Shown: piece after piece, positions 9,091-17,683 of the stretch
Position numbering within the stretch: the first letter of the stretch is position 1
How the letters are laid out: every line of letters begins with the position of its first letter
Source of the DNA: Pseudomonadota bacterium
GTDB lineage: Bacteria > Pseudomonadota > Alphaproteobacteria > Rhizobiales > Rhizobiaceae
Reading direction: 5' to 3'
Assembly: GCA_023399635.1 (NCBI GenBank)
Contig: JAEWOP010000082.1
Span: 1 to 34,986 of the forward strand
Length of the DNA: 34,986 nucleotides
The notes under the pieces: generated by a model
What the model was told of the DNA's origin: nothing
Seen by the model: the letters and a program-made list of their open reading frames with translations, nothing else
Database searches by the model: none
Program-made: the position numbers and the translations under genes

Positions 9091-10455
9091 ATGCCGATCA
9101 ACATCACCATGCCCGCCCTTTCTCCCACCATGGAAGAGGGCAATCTTGCCAAGTGGCTGGTCAAGGAGGGCGATAAGGTTGCCCCCGGTGACGTGATTGC
9201 CGAGATCGAGACCGACAAGGCGACCATGGAAGTGGAAGCCGTGGATGAAGGCACTGTGGCGAAGATCGTCGTCCCGGCCGGCACGGAAGCAGTCAAGGTC
9301 AATGCTCTGATCGCCATCCTTGCTGAAGAAGGTGAAGACGTTTCGGCCGCCGCTTCGGCGTCTGGCAGTGATGCCGCAAAGGCTGATGGACCGAAGGCGG
9401 ATGCCCCGAAGGCAGAGGCCGCGCCTGCGGCCAAGGCTCCGGAGTCTCAATCTGGTGACAAGCCTGCAGCTCCAGCGTCGTCTACGCCTGCGCCGACTGC
9501 TGATGGCAAGCGCGTCTTTTCCTCGCCGCTCGCCCGTCGCCTCGCCAAGGAAGCCGGCCTTGATCTCTCCGCCGTGACGGGCTCCGGCCCGCATGGTCGC
9601 GTCGTCAAGGCCGATATCGAAAAGGCCGTTGCCGCAGGCGGTGCCAAGGCTGCTCCGGCCGCGCAACCCGCCGCTGGTGCTCCCGCTCCAGCCATGGCCA
9701 AGGGCCCCTCGGACGATTCCGTCCTCAAGCTCTTTGCCGAGGGCTCCTACGAACTCCTGCCGCATGACGGCATGCGCAAGACGATCGCCTCGCGCCTGAC
9801 GGAATCGACGCAGACGGTTCCGTCCTACACCGTGTCGATGGACTGCGAGCTCGACGCCCTGATGAAGCTGCGCGCCGAGATCAATGCCTCGGCGCCGGTG
9901 AAGAAGACGGAGAAGGGCGAGGTCCCGGCCTTCAAGCTTTCGGTCAACGACTTCATCATCAAGGCGATGGCGCTCGCGTTGCGCGACGTGCCGATGGCAA
10001 ACGCCTCCTGGACCTCCACTGCCCGGGTACTGCACAAGCATGCTGATGTGGGCGTGGCCGTCGCTATTCCCGATGGCCTGATCACGCCGATCGTGCGCAA
10101 GGCGGAAACAAAGACGCTCTCCGCCATCTCCAACGAGGTGAAGGATCTAGCCCGCCGCGCTCGCGACAAGAAGCTGAAGCCGGAAGAGTACCAGGGCGGA
10201 ACCACGTCCGTCTCCAATCTCGGGATGTACGGCGTCTCCAGCTTCACCTCGATCATCAACCTGCCGCAGGCGTCGATCGTTTCGATCGGTGCCGGCGTGG
10301 AGAAGCCGGTCGTGAAGAACGGCGAGATCAAGGTGGGTACGGTGATGACCGCGACCTTCGCCTTCGACCACCGTGTCATCGATGGTGCGCTGGGCGCAGA
10401 ACTGGCCTCGGCCTTCAAGCGGTACGTTGAAAACCCGATGGCGATGCTGGTCTGA
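9091..10455 (+). CDS. pdhC: Dihydrolipoamide acetyltransferase (pyruvate dehydrogenase E2)
   Basis: E2 is the core of the complex: it accepts the acetyl group on lipoate and passes it to CoA. The 454-residue protein has a lipoyl domain (1-80, attachment lysine K43 in ETDKATMEV), an Ala/Pro-rich linker, and a peripheral subunit-binding domain at about 140-178 (SSPLARRLAKEAGLDLSAV, GSGPHGRVVKADIE). The catalytic domain ends with FDHRVIDGALGA, with active-site H427 and D431. Its lipoyl domain is nearly identical to that of PdhB in protein and DNA, suggesting duplication with continued homogenisation. It starts 13 bp after pdhB and is followed at once by the SGNH hydrolase gene. Confidence 0.97.
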   Translation: MPINITMPALSPTMEEGNLAKWLVKEGDKVAPGDVIAEIETDKATMEVEAVDEGTVAKIVVPAGTEAVKVNALIAILAEEGEDVSAAASASGSDAAKADGPKADAPKAEAAPAAKAPESQSGDKPAAPASSTPAPTADGKRVFSSPLARRLAKEAGLDLSAVTGSGPHGRVVKADIEKAVAAGGAKAAPAAQPAAGAPAPAMAKGPSDDSVLKLFAEGSYELLPHDGMRKTIASRLTESTQTVPSYTVSMDCELDALMKLRAEINASAPVKKTEKGEVPAFKLSVNDFIIKAMALALRDVPMANASWTSTARVLHKHADVGVAVAIPDGLITPIVRKAETKTLSAISNEVKDLARRARDKKLKPEEYQGGTTSVSNLGMYGVSSFTSIINLPQASIVSIGAGVEKPVVKNGEIKVGTVMTATFAFDHRVIDGALGAELASAFKRYVENPMAMLV

Positions 10456-10468
10456 GCAGGAGGACGGC

Positions 10469-11110
10469 ATGGTGAAGTCCGTCCTTTGCTACGGTGACTC
10501 GCTCACCTGGGGCTACAATCCAGATGGTCCTGGCCGCCACCGCGTCGAGGACCGCTGGCCAAGCGTGCTGCAGGCGGCTCTTGGCTCAGAGGTCAATGTC
10601 ATTGCGGAGGGCTTGAATGGCCGGACCACCGGCTATGACGATCATCTGGCGGATTGCGACCGCAACGGCGTGAAGACCTTCCCCACGGTCCTGCACAGCC
10701 ACATGCCGCTTGATCTCGTGATCATCATGCTCGGCACCAATGACATGAAGCCGGGCATCGCTGGCACGGCCATCGCGGCACGGCAAGGTATCCAGCGCCT
10801 CGTCTCGCTGGTGCGCCATCACGAATGGTCGTTCGATTACGATGCGCCGGACGTGCTGATCGTCTCGCCGCCGCCCCTTTGCGAAACGGCCGACCCGATC
10901 TTCGCGGCGATGTTTGCAGGCGGCATAGAGCAGTCGTCCATGCTGGCCTCCCTTTACCGGGATCTGGCGGACGAGCTTGGCTGCGGTTTCTACGATGCCG
11001 CATCCGTTGCGCGCACGACGCCGATTGATGGTGTGCATCTCGACGCTGAAAATACCCGGGCGCTCGGTCGCGGGCTTGAGCCCATCGTACGGATGATGCT
11101 CGGGATATGA
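10469..11110 (+). CDS. SGNH/GDSL-family hydrolase (arylesterase-like)
   Basis: This 213-residue protein carries the SGNH blocks: GDSLTWG with nucleophile S11, the Gly block (AEGLNGRTT), LGTNDMK (block III) and DGVHLD near the C-terminus (Asp/His of the triad). It resembles the small arylesterases of Agrobacterium and mycobacteria, which cleave short acyl esters; the natural substrate is unknown. No signal peptide is visible, so it is likely cytosolic. The ATG has AGGAGG upstream and lies 13 bp after pdhC, so it is probably part of the pdh operon. A role in acyl or thioester housekeeping near pyruvate dehydrogenase is only a guess. Confidence 0.88.
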   Translation: MVKSVLCYGDSLTWGYNPDGPGRHRVEDRWPSVLQAALGSEVNVIAEGLNGRTTGYDDHLADCDRNGVKTFPTVLHSHMPLDLVIIMLGTNDMKPGIAGTAIAARQGIQRLVSLVRHHEWSFDYDAPDVLIVSPPPLCETADPIFAAMFAGGIEQSSMLASLYRDLADELGCGFYDAASVARTTPIDGVHLDAENTRALGRGLEPIVRMMLGI

Positions 11111-11204
11111 CCCAGTCACAGACGGAGTTGACCACGATCAAAGACTAGACAGGCATGCTCACTAGGCTGGTCCTCGCAGTTGATACGCAAGAGGAGATCA
11201 AGCC

Positions 11205-11444
11205 ATGGCGAACACGCCTCACGAAATTCAAGACGAATTCCCGGAACATGCCGGCAGAATGCACGCGCTGAAGGTCAGTGACGAGCATTTCGCCAAGCTC
11301 CTCGAGGATTACCGCGACGTCAACCGCGCCGTTCATCGAGCAGAAACCAAGGTTGAACCGGTCAGCGACATGCACATGGAAGACATGCGCAAGCGCAGGA
11401 TGGTTCTGAAGGATGAGATCTACGGGATGCTGACACAGGCGTGA
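11205..11444 (+). CDS. Small DUF465/YdcH-family protein
   Basis: This 79-residue, highly charged and probably all-helical protein has the DUF465 (YdcH/SlyX-like) pattern: HALKVSDEHFAKLLEDYRDVNRAVHRAE, then MRKRRMVLKDEIYGML. It probably forms a helical hairpin or coiled coil. The biochemical function of the family is unknown. GAGGAG lies 10 bases before the ATG. It sits between the SGNH hydrolase and lpd in the same orientation and may be co-transcribed with them. Confidence 0.8.
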   Translation: MANTPHEIQDEFPEHAGRMHALKVSDEHFAKLLEDYRDVNRAVHRAETKVEPVSDMHMEDMRKRRMVLKDEIYGMLTQA

Positions 11445-11465
11445 CGCCTCTGGTGCTTCATCCCG

Positions 11466-11499
11466 CTGGGCAAGGGCCAGCCGCGGTTGGCCCGCCCAG
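11466..11499 (+). promoter_or_regulatory. Strong hairpin just upstream of the lpd ribosome binding site
   Basis: Outer arms CTGGGC (11466-11471) and GCCCAG (11494-11499) enclose inner arms GGGCCAGCCG (11474-11483) and CGGTTGGCCC (11484-11493), which pair with one wobble and a two-base AA bulge at the junction. The innermost base pairs would open to form the loop. The structure ends 8 bases before the AAGGAG of lpd. There is no T run after it, so it is more likely a leader structure, processing site or attenuator part than a terminator. Confidence 0.5.
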
Positions 11500-11520
11500 G
11501 TAAAAAAGGAGATGAAGCCT

Positions 11521-12966
11521 GTGTCCAACGCTTATGACGTCATCATCATCGGCTCCGGCCCCGGCGGTTATATCGCGGCGATCCGCGCTGCACAGCTCGG
11601 CATGAAGGTCGCCGTCGTCGAACGCGAGCATCTGGCCGGCATCTGCTCCAACTGGGGCTGCATCCCGACCAAGGCGTTGCTCCGGTCCGCCGACGTCATG
11701 CACAGCGCCAGCCATGCAAAGGACTACGGCCTCACACTCCAAGGCTCGATCAAGCCCGACATAAAGGCCATCGTCGCGCGCTCGCGCGGCATTGCGGCCC
11801 GCATGAACAACGGCGTCGGCTTCCTGTTCAAGAAGAACAAGGTCGACATCATCTGGGGCGAGGCGAAGATCACCAAGCCCGGCGAAATCGTCGTCGGCAA
11901 GATCTCCAAGCCGATCGTCCAGCCGCAGGGTCCGGTGCCGAAGAACACGCTGGGCGAAGGCACCTACACCGCCAAGCATATCATTGTTGCGACCGGTGCA
12001 CGTCCGCGCGCACTGCCTGGCATCGAACCGGACGGCAAGCTGATCTGGACCTATTTCGAAGCGATGAAGCCGGAAGAAATGCCGAAGTCGCTGCTCGTCA
12101 TGGGCTCGGGCGCGATCGGCATCGAGTTCGCGTCCTTCTACCGCACCATGGGCGTCGACGTGACTGTCGTCGAAATCATGAAGCAGGTTATGCCGGTGGA
12201 GGACGAGGAAATCTCTGCCTTCGCCAAGAAGCAGTTCGACAAGCAGGGCATGAAGATCCTGCTCGAAGCCAAGGTCACCAAGGTAGAGAAGGGTGCAAAC
12301 TCCGTCACCGCCCATGTCAAGACCAAGGACGGCAAGACGCAAGCGATCACCGCAGACCGGATGATCTCCGCCGTCGGCGTCCAGGCCAACATCGAAAACA
12401 TCGGCCTTGAAGCCGTCGGCGTGAAGACGGACCGCGGCTTCATCGTCATCGACGGATATGGCAAGACAAACGTTCCTGGCATCTATGCCATCGGCGATGT
12501 CGCTGGTCCGCCGCTGCTCGCCCACAAGGCGGAGCACGAGGCCGTCATCTGCGTCGAGAAGATTGCCGGCCTGCCGAACGTCCACCCGATGGACAAGGCA
12601 AAGATCCCGGGCTGCACCTATTGCAACCCCCAGGTCGCCTCCGTTGGCTTGACGGAAGCCAGGGCCAAGGAGCAGGGCAGGGACATCCGCGTCGGCCGCT
12701 TCTCCTTTGCCGCCAATGGCAAGGCCGTGGCGCTGGGTGAAGATCAGGGCATGGTCAAGACCATCTTCGACAAGAAGACCGGCGAGTTGCTCGGCGCTCA
12801 CATGGTCGGCGCGGAAGTAACCGAGCTCATCCAGGGCTTCGTCGTCGCAATGAACCTCGAGACGACGGAAGAGGACCTGATGCACACGATCTTCCCGCAT
12901 CCGACCATTTCGGAGACGATGAAGGAAAGCGTGCTCGACGCCTATGGGCGCGTCCTGAACGCCTGA
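11521..12966 (+). CDS. lpdA: Dihydrolipoamide dehydrogenase (pyruvate dehydrogenase E3)
   Basis: E3 reoxidises dihydrolipoamide on E2 and passes electrons to NAD+. Seen are the FAD motif GSGPGGYIAA, the redox disulfide CSNWGC (C42/C47), the NAD motif GSGAIGIEF, the second FAD block YAIGDVAGPP and the C-terminal active-site segment PHPTISE (His and Glu retained; the usual HAHPT has Phe in place of its first His). The longer frame begins with an ATG at 11512 that almost touches the AAGGAG. The GTG at 11521 is spaced 9 bases from it and gives MSNAYDVIIIG and 481 residues, so I chose GTG. It completes the pyruvate dehydrogenase set. Confidence 0.96.
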   Translation: MSNAYDVIIIGSGPGGYIAAIRAAQLGMKVAVVEREHLAGICSNWGCIPTKALLRSADVMHSASHAKDYGLTLQGSIKPDIKAIVARSRGIAARMNNGVGFLFKKNKVDIIWGEAKITKPGEIVVGKISKPIVQPQGPVPKNTLGEGTYTAKHIIVATGARPRALPGIEPDGKLIWTYFEAMKPEEMPKSLLVMGSGAIGIEFASFYRTMGVDVTVVEIMKQVMPVEDEEISAFAKKQFDKQGMKILLEAKVTKVEKGANSVTAHVKTKDGKTQAITADRMISAVGVQANIENIGLEAVGVKTDRGFIVIDGYGKTNVPGIYAIGDVAGPPLLAHKAEHEAVICVEKIAGLPNVHPMDKAKIPGCTYCNPQVASVGLTEARAKEQGRDIRVGRFSFAANGKAVALGEDQGMVKTIFDKKTGELLGAHMVGAEVTELIQGFVVAMNLETTEEDLMHTIFPHPTISETMKESVLDAYGRVLNA

Positions 12967-13043
12967 TCTTCCAGCTTGTGGTGGCCGGGCTTGTTCAATG
13001 GTCCGGCGCCGCCCACATATGAACGCGACGAGAGGAATGACGA

Positions 13044-13292
13044 ATGGAAGGCGTGGGTTGGTTCGCCGCCATCATCATCGGCGGCTTTGCAGGCTGGATT
13101 GCCGGCAAGTTCATGGACATGCGCTACGGCCTGTTCATGAACATCTTCATCGGCATCGTGGGTGCGATCCTCGCCAACGCCGTCTTTGAAAGTGCCGATA
13201 TCCATGTGGCAGACGGATGGCTGGGTTTCCTGGCGGCCGGTTTCATCGGCTCCTGCGTTCTGCTATTCCTCGCGAAAATCGTCCGTCGTTGA
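13044..13292 (+). CDS. GlsB/YeaQ/YmgE-family small membrane protein
   Basis: This 82-residue protein has three hydrophobic helices (about residues 4-22, 28-48 and 57-78) with glycine-rich stretches (IIIGGFAGWIAGKFM, IFIGIVGAILAN, LAAGFIGSCVLLFLAK). It ends in the basic tail KIVRR. This matches the transglycosylase-associated/GlsB family, small inner-membrane proteins often induced by stress, whose mechanism is unknown. AGAGGA precedes the start. It lies between lpd and lipA, 35 bp before lipA, and may be co-transcribed with lipA. Confidence 0.85.
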   Translation: MEGVGWFAAIIIGGFAGWIAGKFMDMRYGLFMNIFIGIVGAILANAVFESADIHVADGWLGFLAAGFIGSCVLLFLAKIVRR

Positions 13293-13327
13293 CGGCAGCC
13301 GCGTCCGCGGCAAAGGCAGGTATTCTG

Positions 13328-14302
13328 ATGGTCACCATTCTCGACAGAACGGCAACGGAAGAAGTCAAGCGCGTCCGCCATCCGGAAAAGGCGCACCGGC
13401 CGGATACGGAGGTGCTGCGCAAGCCGGAATGGATCCGCGTTAAGGCTCCCGTCTCCAAGGGCTACATGGAGACCCGTGATCTCGTCCGCTCGCACAAGCT
13501 GGTGACGGTCTGCGAGGAGGCCGGCTGCCCGAATATCGGCGAGTGCTGGGACAAGAAGCACGCGACCTTCATGATCATGGGCGAGATCTGCACGCGCGCC
13601 TGCGCCTTCTGCAACGTGACGACCGGCCGTCCTAATGCGCTTGATCCGCTGGAGCCGGAAAACGTTGCGAAGGCCGTCAAGCAGATGGGCCTGTCGCATG
13701 TCGTCATCACGTCCGTTGACCGGGACGACCTGGACGACGGCGGCGCCGAACACTTCGAAAAGGTCATCTGGGCGATCCGCGACGCCTCACCGACCACCAC
13801 GATCGAGATCCTGACGCCGGACTTCCTGAAGAAGCCCGGCGCTCTTGAGCGCGTCGTCGCCGCCAAGCCGGACGTCTTCAACCATAATCTCGAGACGGTT
13901 CCGGGCAACTACCTGACGGTCCGCCCCGGCGCCCGCTACTTCCACTCCATCCGCCTCCTGCAGCGGGTAAAGGAACTGGACCCGACCATGTTCACCAAGT
14001 CCGGCATCATGGTCGGCCTGGGCGAAGAGCGGAATGAAGTGCTGCAGCTGATGGACGACCTGCGCACGGCAGATGTCGATTTCTTGACGATCGGCCAGTA
14101 CCTGCAGCCGACGCGCAAGCACCACGCTGTCATGAAGTTCGTCACGCCTGACGAATTCCAGTCCTACGAGACGATCGCCTATACCAAGGGCTTCCTGATG
14201 GTCTCCTCCAGTCCGCTCACCCGCTCTTCGCATCATGCCGGTGACGATTTCGAGCGTCTGAGAGCGGCGCGGGAGCGGAAACTGCTTCAGGCCGCAGAGT
14301 AG
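13328..14302 (+). CDS. lipA: Lipoyl synthase (radical SAM)
   Basis: LipA inserts two sulfur atoms into octanoyl groups on lipoyl domains, completing the cofactor used by PdhB and PdhC encoded just upstream. The 324-residue product has the auxiliary cluster motif CEEAGCPNIGEC (CX4CX5C), the radical SAM motif CTRACAFC (CX3CX2C) and the C-terminal RSS (SPLTRSSHHAGDDF), whose serine binds the auxiliary cluster. The frame extends upstream into the glsB-like gene, but the ATG at 13328 with GCAGG upstream fits the family. Its position downstream of pdh and lpd makes biological sense. The end of this transcript is unclear. Confidence 0.97.
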   Translation: MVTILDRTATEEVKRVRHPEKAHRPDTEVLRKPEWIRVKAPVSKGYMETRDLVRSHKLVTVCEEAGCPNIGECWDKKHATFMIMGEICTRACAFCNVTTGRPNALDPLEPENVAKAVKQMGLSHVVITSVDRDDLDDGGAEHFEKVIWAIRDASPTTTIEILTPDFLKKPGALERVVAAKPDVFNHNLETVPGNYLTVRPGARYFHSIRLLQRVKELDPTMFTKSGIMVGLGEERNEVLQLMDDLRTADVDFLTIGQYLQPTRKHHAVMKFVTPDEFQSYETIAYTKGFLMVSSSPLTRSSHHAGDDFERLRAARERKLLQAAE

Positions 14303-14381
14303 CGCCCTGCGACTCCATGGGCTGGACCATTGATGTGTTCCAGGCCTTGTCATCTTCCGTCACCGGCATTAGCTCTGGACC

Positions 14382-14831
14382 ATGCCAAAGTTCGAGACTC
14401 ACCGACCCGTCAAGCATTCGCCAGAGCAGATGTACGCCTTGGTCGCGGACGTGGAAAAGTATCCCCAGTTCCTGCCGCTCTGTGAGGCACTGACCGTCCG
14501 TTCACGCACGGAGCGTGACGGCAAGGCGCTCCTGATCGCCGACATGACTGTCGGCTATAAGGCGATCCGCGAGACCTTCACCACGCAGGTGCTGCTCAAT
14601 CCAGCCGAACTGGCAATCGATGTGAAATATGTTGAGGGGCCGTTTCGCTATCTCGATAACCGCTGGCGTTTCCAGCCGGCGCCGAACGGCTCCGTTGTCG
14701 ATTTCTTCATCGACTACGAGTTCAAGAACCGGATTCTCGGCGCCCTGATGGGCTCGATGTTCGACCGTGCGTTCCGCATGTTTGCCGAGGCGTTCGAAGC
14801 AAGGGCTGACAAGGTCTACGAAGCCGCCTGA
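14382..14831 (+). CDS. RatA/Coq10-family START-domain protein
   Basis: This 149-residue protein is a single START-like domain. MPKFETHRPVKHSPEQMYAL and VADVEKYPQFLPLCEA near the N-terminus and FFIDYEFKNRILGALMG near the C-terminus are typical. The family includes mitochondrial Coq10, which binds ubiquinone and supports respiration, and E. coli RatA, reported to block ribosome subunit joining. The ubiquinone-chaperone role is more likely in an alphaproteobacterium, but this is inference. It starts 80 bp after lipA in the same direction, and its 3' end overlaps cinA by 16 bp tail to tail. Confidence 0.88.
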   Translation: MPKFETHRPVKHSPEQMYALVADVEKYPQFLPLCEALTVRSRTERDGKALLIADMTVGYKAIRETFTTQVLLNPAELAIDVKYVEGPFRYLDNRWRFQPAPNGSVVDFFIDYEFKNRILGALMGSMFDRAFRMFAEAFEARADKVYEAA

Positions 14832-15322
14832 ACCGCTTCCTGCAACATCTCCAGCGCGGTTTGCACGGTTGCAAGCCGAATCCGGCTGCGGCCGATGGCG
14901 CCGTAGTGCATTTTGCGGTGGCGGACGGTGCCCGCTCTCGTCTGTAGCGCCAGGTGAACGAGCCCCACGGGCTTCTCGTCGGTACCGCCCGTCGGTCCTG
15001 CGATCCCAGTGACGGCAACGGACACGTCCGCTCGCGATCGGATGAGGGCTCCACGGGCCATCTGAAGCGCCGTTTCTTTGGACACCGCCCCGAATTCCAG
15101 GAGCGTCGCTTGCGCCACGCCGAGAAGCTCCATCTTCGCGTCGTTGGTATAGGTGACGAAGCCCCGATCGACGACGGCCGACGAGCCGGAGATCTCCGTC
15201 AGCGCGCCCGAGATAAGTCCGCCCGTGCAGGATTCCGCGGTGGACAGCATCAATTGCTGCTCCTTGTAGAGAGCAACGATGTGTGCTGCCTGTTGCTCAA
15301 TCTCCACCGGGAAAAGGCTCAT
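14816..15322 (-). CDS. CinA C-terminal domain protein (NMN amidohydrolase, PncC-like)
   Basis: This 168-residue protein has only the CinA C-terminal domain. It shows STAESCTGGLISGAL, GSSAVVDRGFVTYTNDAK, GAVSKETA, AVTGIAGPTGGTDEKPVG and a C-terminal helix. Stand-alone forms (PncC/YgaD) deamidate nicotinamide mononucleotide to nicotinate mononucleotide in NAD recycling. The longer frame to 15427 runs into ispDF, but the ATG at 15322 overlaps the ispDF stop codon as ATGA. This implies translational coupling, with no promoter needed of its own. Confidence 0.92.
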   Translation of the reverse strand: MSLFPVEIEQQAAHIVALYKEQQLMLSTAESCTGGLISGALTEISGSSAVVDRGFVTYTNDAKMELLGVAQATLLEFGAVSKETALQMARGALIRSRADVSVAVTGIAGPTGGTDEKPVGLVHLALQTRAGTVRHRKMHYGAIGRSRIRLATVQTALEMLQEAVQAAS

Positions 15323-16506
15323 GACGAGCGGCCGCGATAAACAACTGTCGCCGTGGCGATGGCGGCAATGCCCTCGCGGCGGCCGACAAATCCGATGGTC
15401 TCGTTCGTGGTGGCCTTCACCGAGCATCGCTGCATGGAAATCTGCAGGATCTCCGACATCATTTCCCGCATCGCCTGGCGATGCGGTCCGACCTTCGGCG
15501 CTTCGGCGATCAGAGAGACGTCGGCATTCATGATCGTGCCCCCGTTCTCACGCACGATCTCGGCAGCCCTTTCCAGGAAGATGCGCGAAGCGGCGCCCTT
15601 CCACTGTGGATCGGACGGCGGGAAGTGGTCGCCGATGTCGCCGGCGCCGCAGGTGGCAAGCAGCGCGTCCGTCAGAGCGTGAAACGCCACATCCGCGTCG
15701 GAGTGGCCCTTCAGTCTCTGATCGTGGGGAATGAAGATCCCGCACAGCGTCACGCCATCGCCGGGCTCCAGCTGGTGGACGTCGTAGCCGTTGCCGGTCC
15801 GCACGTCGGGAAGAGCGGTCGCCGCAAGTTTCTCGTCTGCCATGGTGATGTCTCGCTTCAAGGTGAGTTTGATATTGTCGGGCGACCCCTCGACAAGCGC
15901 AACAGGCATGCCGGCCCATTCCGCGATCGAGCAGTCGTCGGTAAAGTCGAGGCGTCCGGTCCGGTCCGCCCTCTCATGAGCATCGAGGATGCTCTGGAGG
16001 CGGAAAGCCTGTGGTGTCTGAGCCGCAAACAGCCCCTCCCGCGAGACTGTCTCCTGAACCGCGCCGCCAGCACCGCGTTTGAGCGTATCTGTCACAGCAA
16101 GCGCAGGCAAAACGGCTTCGTCGCCGGCAGCAAGCCGTGCCGCGATCCGGTCGAGCAGCGCGTGGTCCACAAAGGGACGTGCCCCGTCGTGGATCATGAC
16201 ATGCGTCGCCCCCGTTCCGGCCAGCGCCCTCAGCCCCGCAAGCACCGATTGCTGCCGGGTCGCGCCACCCAGCGCAATCGTTACCCGCTCTACCCCGGCA
16301 TGCCCGGATACGGCATCGGCAAAGAGCGCCTGATCGTCAGCATGGATGACCACGACGACGGGTCCGGTGTTGCCCCAACCGAGAAACGCCTGCAGCGTAT
16401 GGGCGATCACGGAATGCCCGCCGATGAGGCGATATTGTTTCGGCCCTTCTGCGGCTCCGGCCCGTTCTCCCCGGCCGGCTGCAACGATGACGATGCCTAA
16501 ATTCAT
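15319..16506 (-). CDS. ispDF: Bifunctional IspD/IspF enzyme of isoprenoid synthesis
   Basis: One protein combines steps 3 and 5 of the methylerythritol phosphate pathway. Residues 1 to about 225 are the IspD cytidylyltransferase (IVIVAAGRGERAG, GGATRQQSVLAGL, MIHDGARPFV, TDDCSIAEW). Residues from about 235 to 395 are the IspF cyclodiphosphate synthase (GNGYDVHQLEPGD with metal-binding Asp/His, GHSDADVAFHALTDALL, GDIGDHFPPSDPQWKGA, KATTNETIGFVGRREG). The fusion is common in alphaproteobacteria and some epsilonproteobacteria. The frame is open to 16542, but MNLGIVIVAAG fits the family start. It is divergent from dusB and coupled to cinA downstream. Confidence 0.96.
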   Translation of the reverse strand: MNLGIVIVAAGRGERAGAAEGPKQYRLIGGHSVIAHTLQAFLGWGNTGPVVVVIHADDQALFADAVSGHAGVERVTIALGGATRQQSVLAGLRALAGTGATHVMIHDGARPFVDHALLDRIAARLAAGDEAVLPALAVTDTLKRGAGGAVQETVSREGLFAAQTPQAFRLQSILDAHERADRTGRLDFTDDCSIAEWAGMPVALVEGSPDNIKLTLKRDITMADEKLAATALPDVRTGNGYDVHQLEPGDGVTLCGIFIPHDQRLKGHSDADVAFHALTDALLATCGAGDIGDHFPPSDPQWKGAASRIFLERAAEIVRENGGTIMNADVSLIAEAPKVGPHRQAMREMMSEILQISMQRCSVKATTNETIGFVGRREGIAAIATATVVYRGRSS

Positions 16507-16622
16507 GCTTGCACGATCGATCCAAAACGGTTGCTGACACACGGAGTTGACAGTCGAGCACTATAGAAACACAAGGCAATTAGCCACCCGCGCAGGGCGG
16601 TCTTCTTTCTGCGCATTTGCTC

Positions 16623-16651
16623 TTGCGATCCGCAGAAACGGTGGCTAAAAA
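16623..16651 (+). promoter_or_regulatory. Possible sigma-70 promoter for the dusB-ntrBC operon
   Basis: TTGCGA (16623-16628) and TAAAAA (16646-16651) are separated by 17 bases and each matches the consensus hexamer at four of six positions. The predicted transcript start would be near 16658, about 30 bases before the TTG start of dusB. I see no clear NtrC dyad in this region, although autoregulation of this operon by NtrC has been described in rhizobia. Confidence 0.35.
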
Positions 16652-16687
16652 TAGTGCAGCAATTTTCCATGCCCGAAAGATCATCAA

Positions 16688-17683
16688 TTGCCTGTCCAGC
16701 ATCTTTCCATCCCGTTTGACATCGGACCGGTTCGAATACGAAACCGCGTGGTTCTGGCGCCCATGTCGGGAGTGACGGACCTGCCGTTCCGGGAAATCGC
16801 CTGGAGATGGGGCGCAGGGCTCGTCGTGACGGAAATGATTGCCAGCCGGGAGCTCGTGATGAGCCGCGGGGAATCTTGGGCAAGGCTGAAACGGTCCGGG
16901 CTTGGCCCGCACATGGTTCAACTCGCCGGTCGCGAGCCGCAGTGGATGGCGGAAGCCGCGAAGATCGCTGCCGATAACGGCGCCGATATCATCGACATCA
17001 ACATGGGCTGCCCGGCCAAGAAGGTGACCGGCGGCTATTCCGGATCCGCCTTGATGCGCGATCCTGCACTGGCACTGTCGCTGATCGAAGCAACGGTGAG
17101 GGCGGTTGACGTGCCGGTCACGCTGAAGATGCGCCTCGGCTGGGACGAGAATTCCATCAACGCCCCGGAGATCGCCCGCCAGGCCGAAGAGGCTGGCGTA
17201 CAGCTCATCACCATCCACGGACGCACCCGGATGCAGTTCTACGAGGGCAGGGCGGATTGGGATGCGATCCGCTTGGTGCGCGAGGCCATATCCGTTCCAC
17301 TGATCGCCAACGGCGATGTGCAGACCGAAGCTGATGCGAAGGAAATCCTTGTTCGCTCCGGCGCCAATGCGGTGATGATCGGCCGTGGCGCGCAAGGCAG
17401 GCCGTGGCATGCAGGGGCGATCGCCGGTCATCCGGTTCCTTCACGGCAGATGCAGCAGGACATCGTAGCGGAGCATTACGCCGCGATGCTCGACTTCTAC
17501 GGACGCGAAGCCGGACTACGCCATGCCCGCAAGCATCTCGGCTGGTATTTGGATCGGCTGGCACCGCAGGTCTCCGCTGAAGACAAGGCGGCGATTTTCC
17601 GCTCCGTCGATCCCGATGATGTCCTGATCCGCATGAAAGAGGCGCTTGAAGCCTGCCAGCCCGCCGCCCGGAGAGCCGCATGA
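16688..17683 (+). CDS. dusB: tRNA dihydrouridine synthase DusB (NifR3)
   Basis: Dus enzymes use FMN and NADPH to reduce uridines in the tRNA D-loop. The 331-residue protein has the TIM-barrel pattern NRVVLAPMSGVTDLPFR, MVQLAGREP, the catalytic cysteine in NMGCPAKKVTGG with GYSGSALM, TLKMRLGW, ITIHGRTR, IANGDV and MIGRGAQGRPW. The start is TTG, chosen because the family's N-terminus begins here; the nearby ATG at 16669 is out of frame. This gene was named nifR3 in rhizobia because it leads the ntrBC operon. Its stop overlaps the ntrB start as ATGA. Confidence 0.95.
   Translation: MPVQHLSIPFDIGPVRIRNRVVLAPMSGVTDLPFREIAWRWGAGLVVTEMIASRELVMSRGESWARLKRSGLGPHMVQLAGREPQWMAEAAKIAADNGADIIDINMGCPAKKVTGGYSGSALMRDPALALSLIEATVRAVDVPVTLKMRLGWDENSINAPEIARQAEEAGVQLITIHGRTRMQFYEGRADWDAIRLVREAISVPLIANGDVQTEADAKEILVRSGANAVMIGRGAQGRPWHAGAIAGHPVPSRQMQQDIVAEHYAAMLDFYGREAGLRHARKHLGWYLDRLAPQVSAEDKAAIFRSVDPDDVLIRMKEALEACQPAARRAA

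Noticed and set aside
11458..12900. 480-codon open frame on the minus strand opposite lpd
   Set aside because: Same shadow effect; no family resemblance and no ribosome binding site.
14322..14340. Copy of TGGACCAT between lipA and the RatA-type gene
   Set aside because: A single 8-base match in about 35 kb is expected by chance and is far from the AraC-type regulator.
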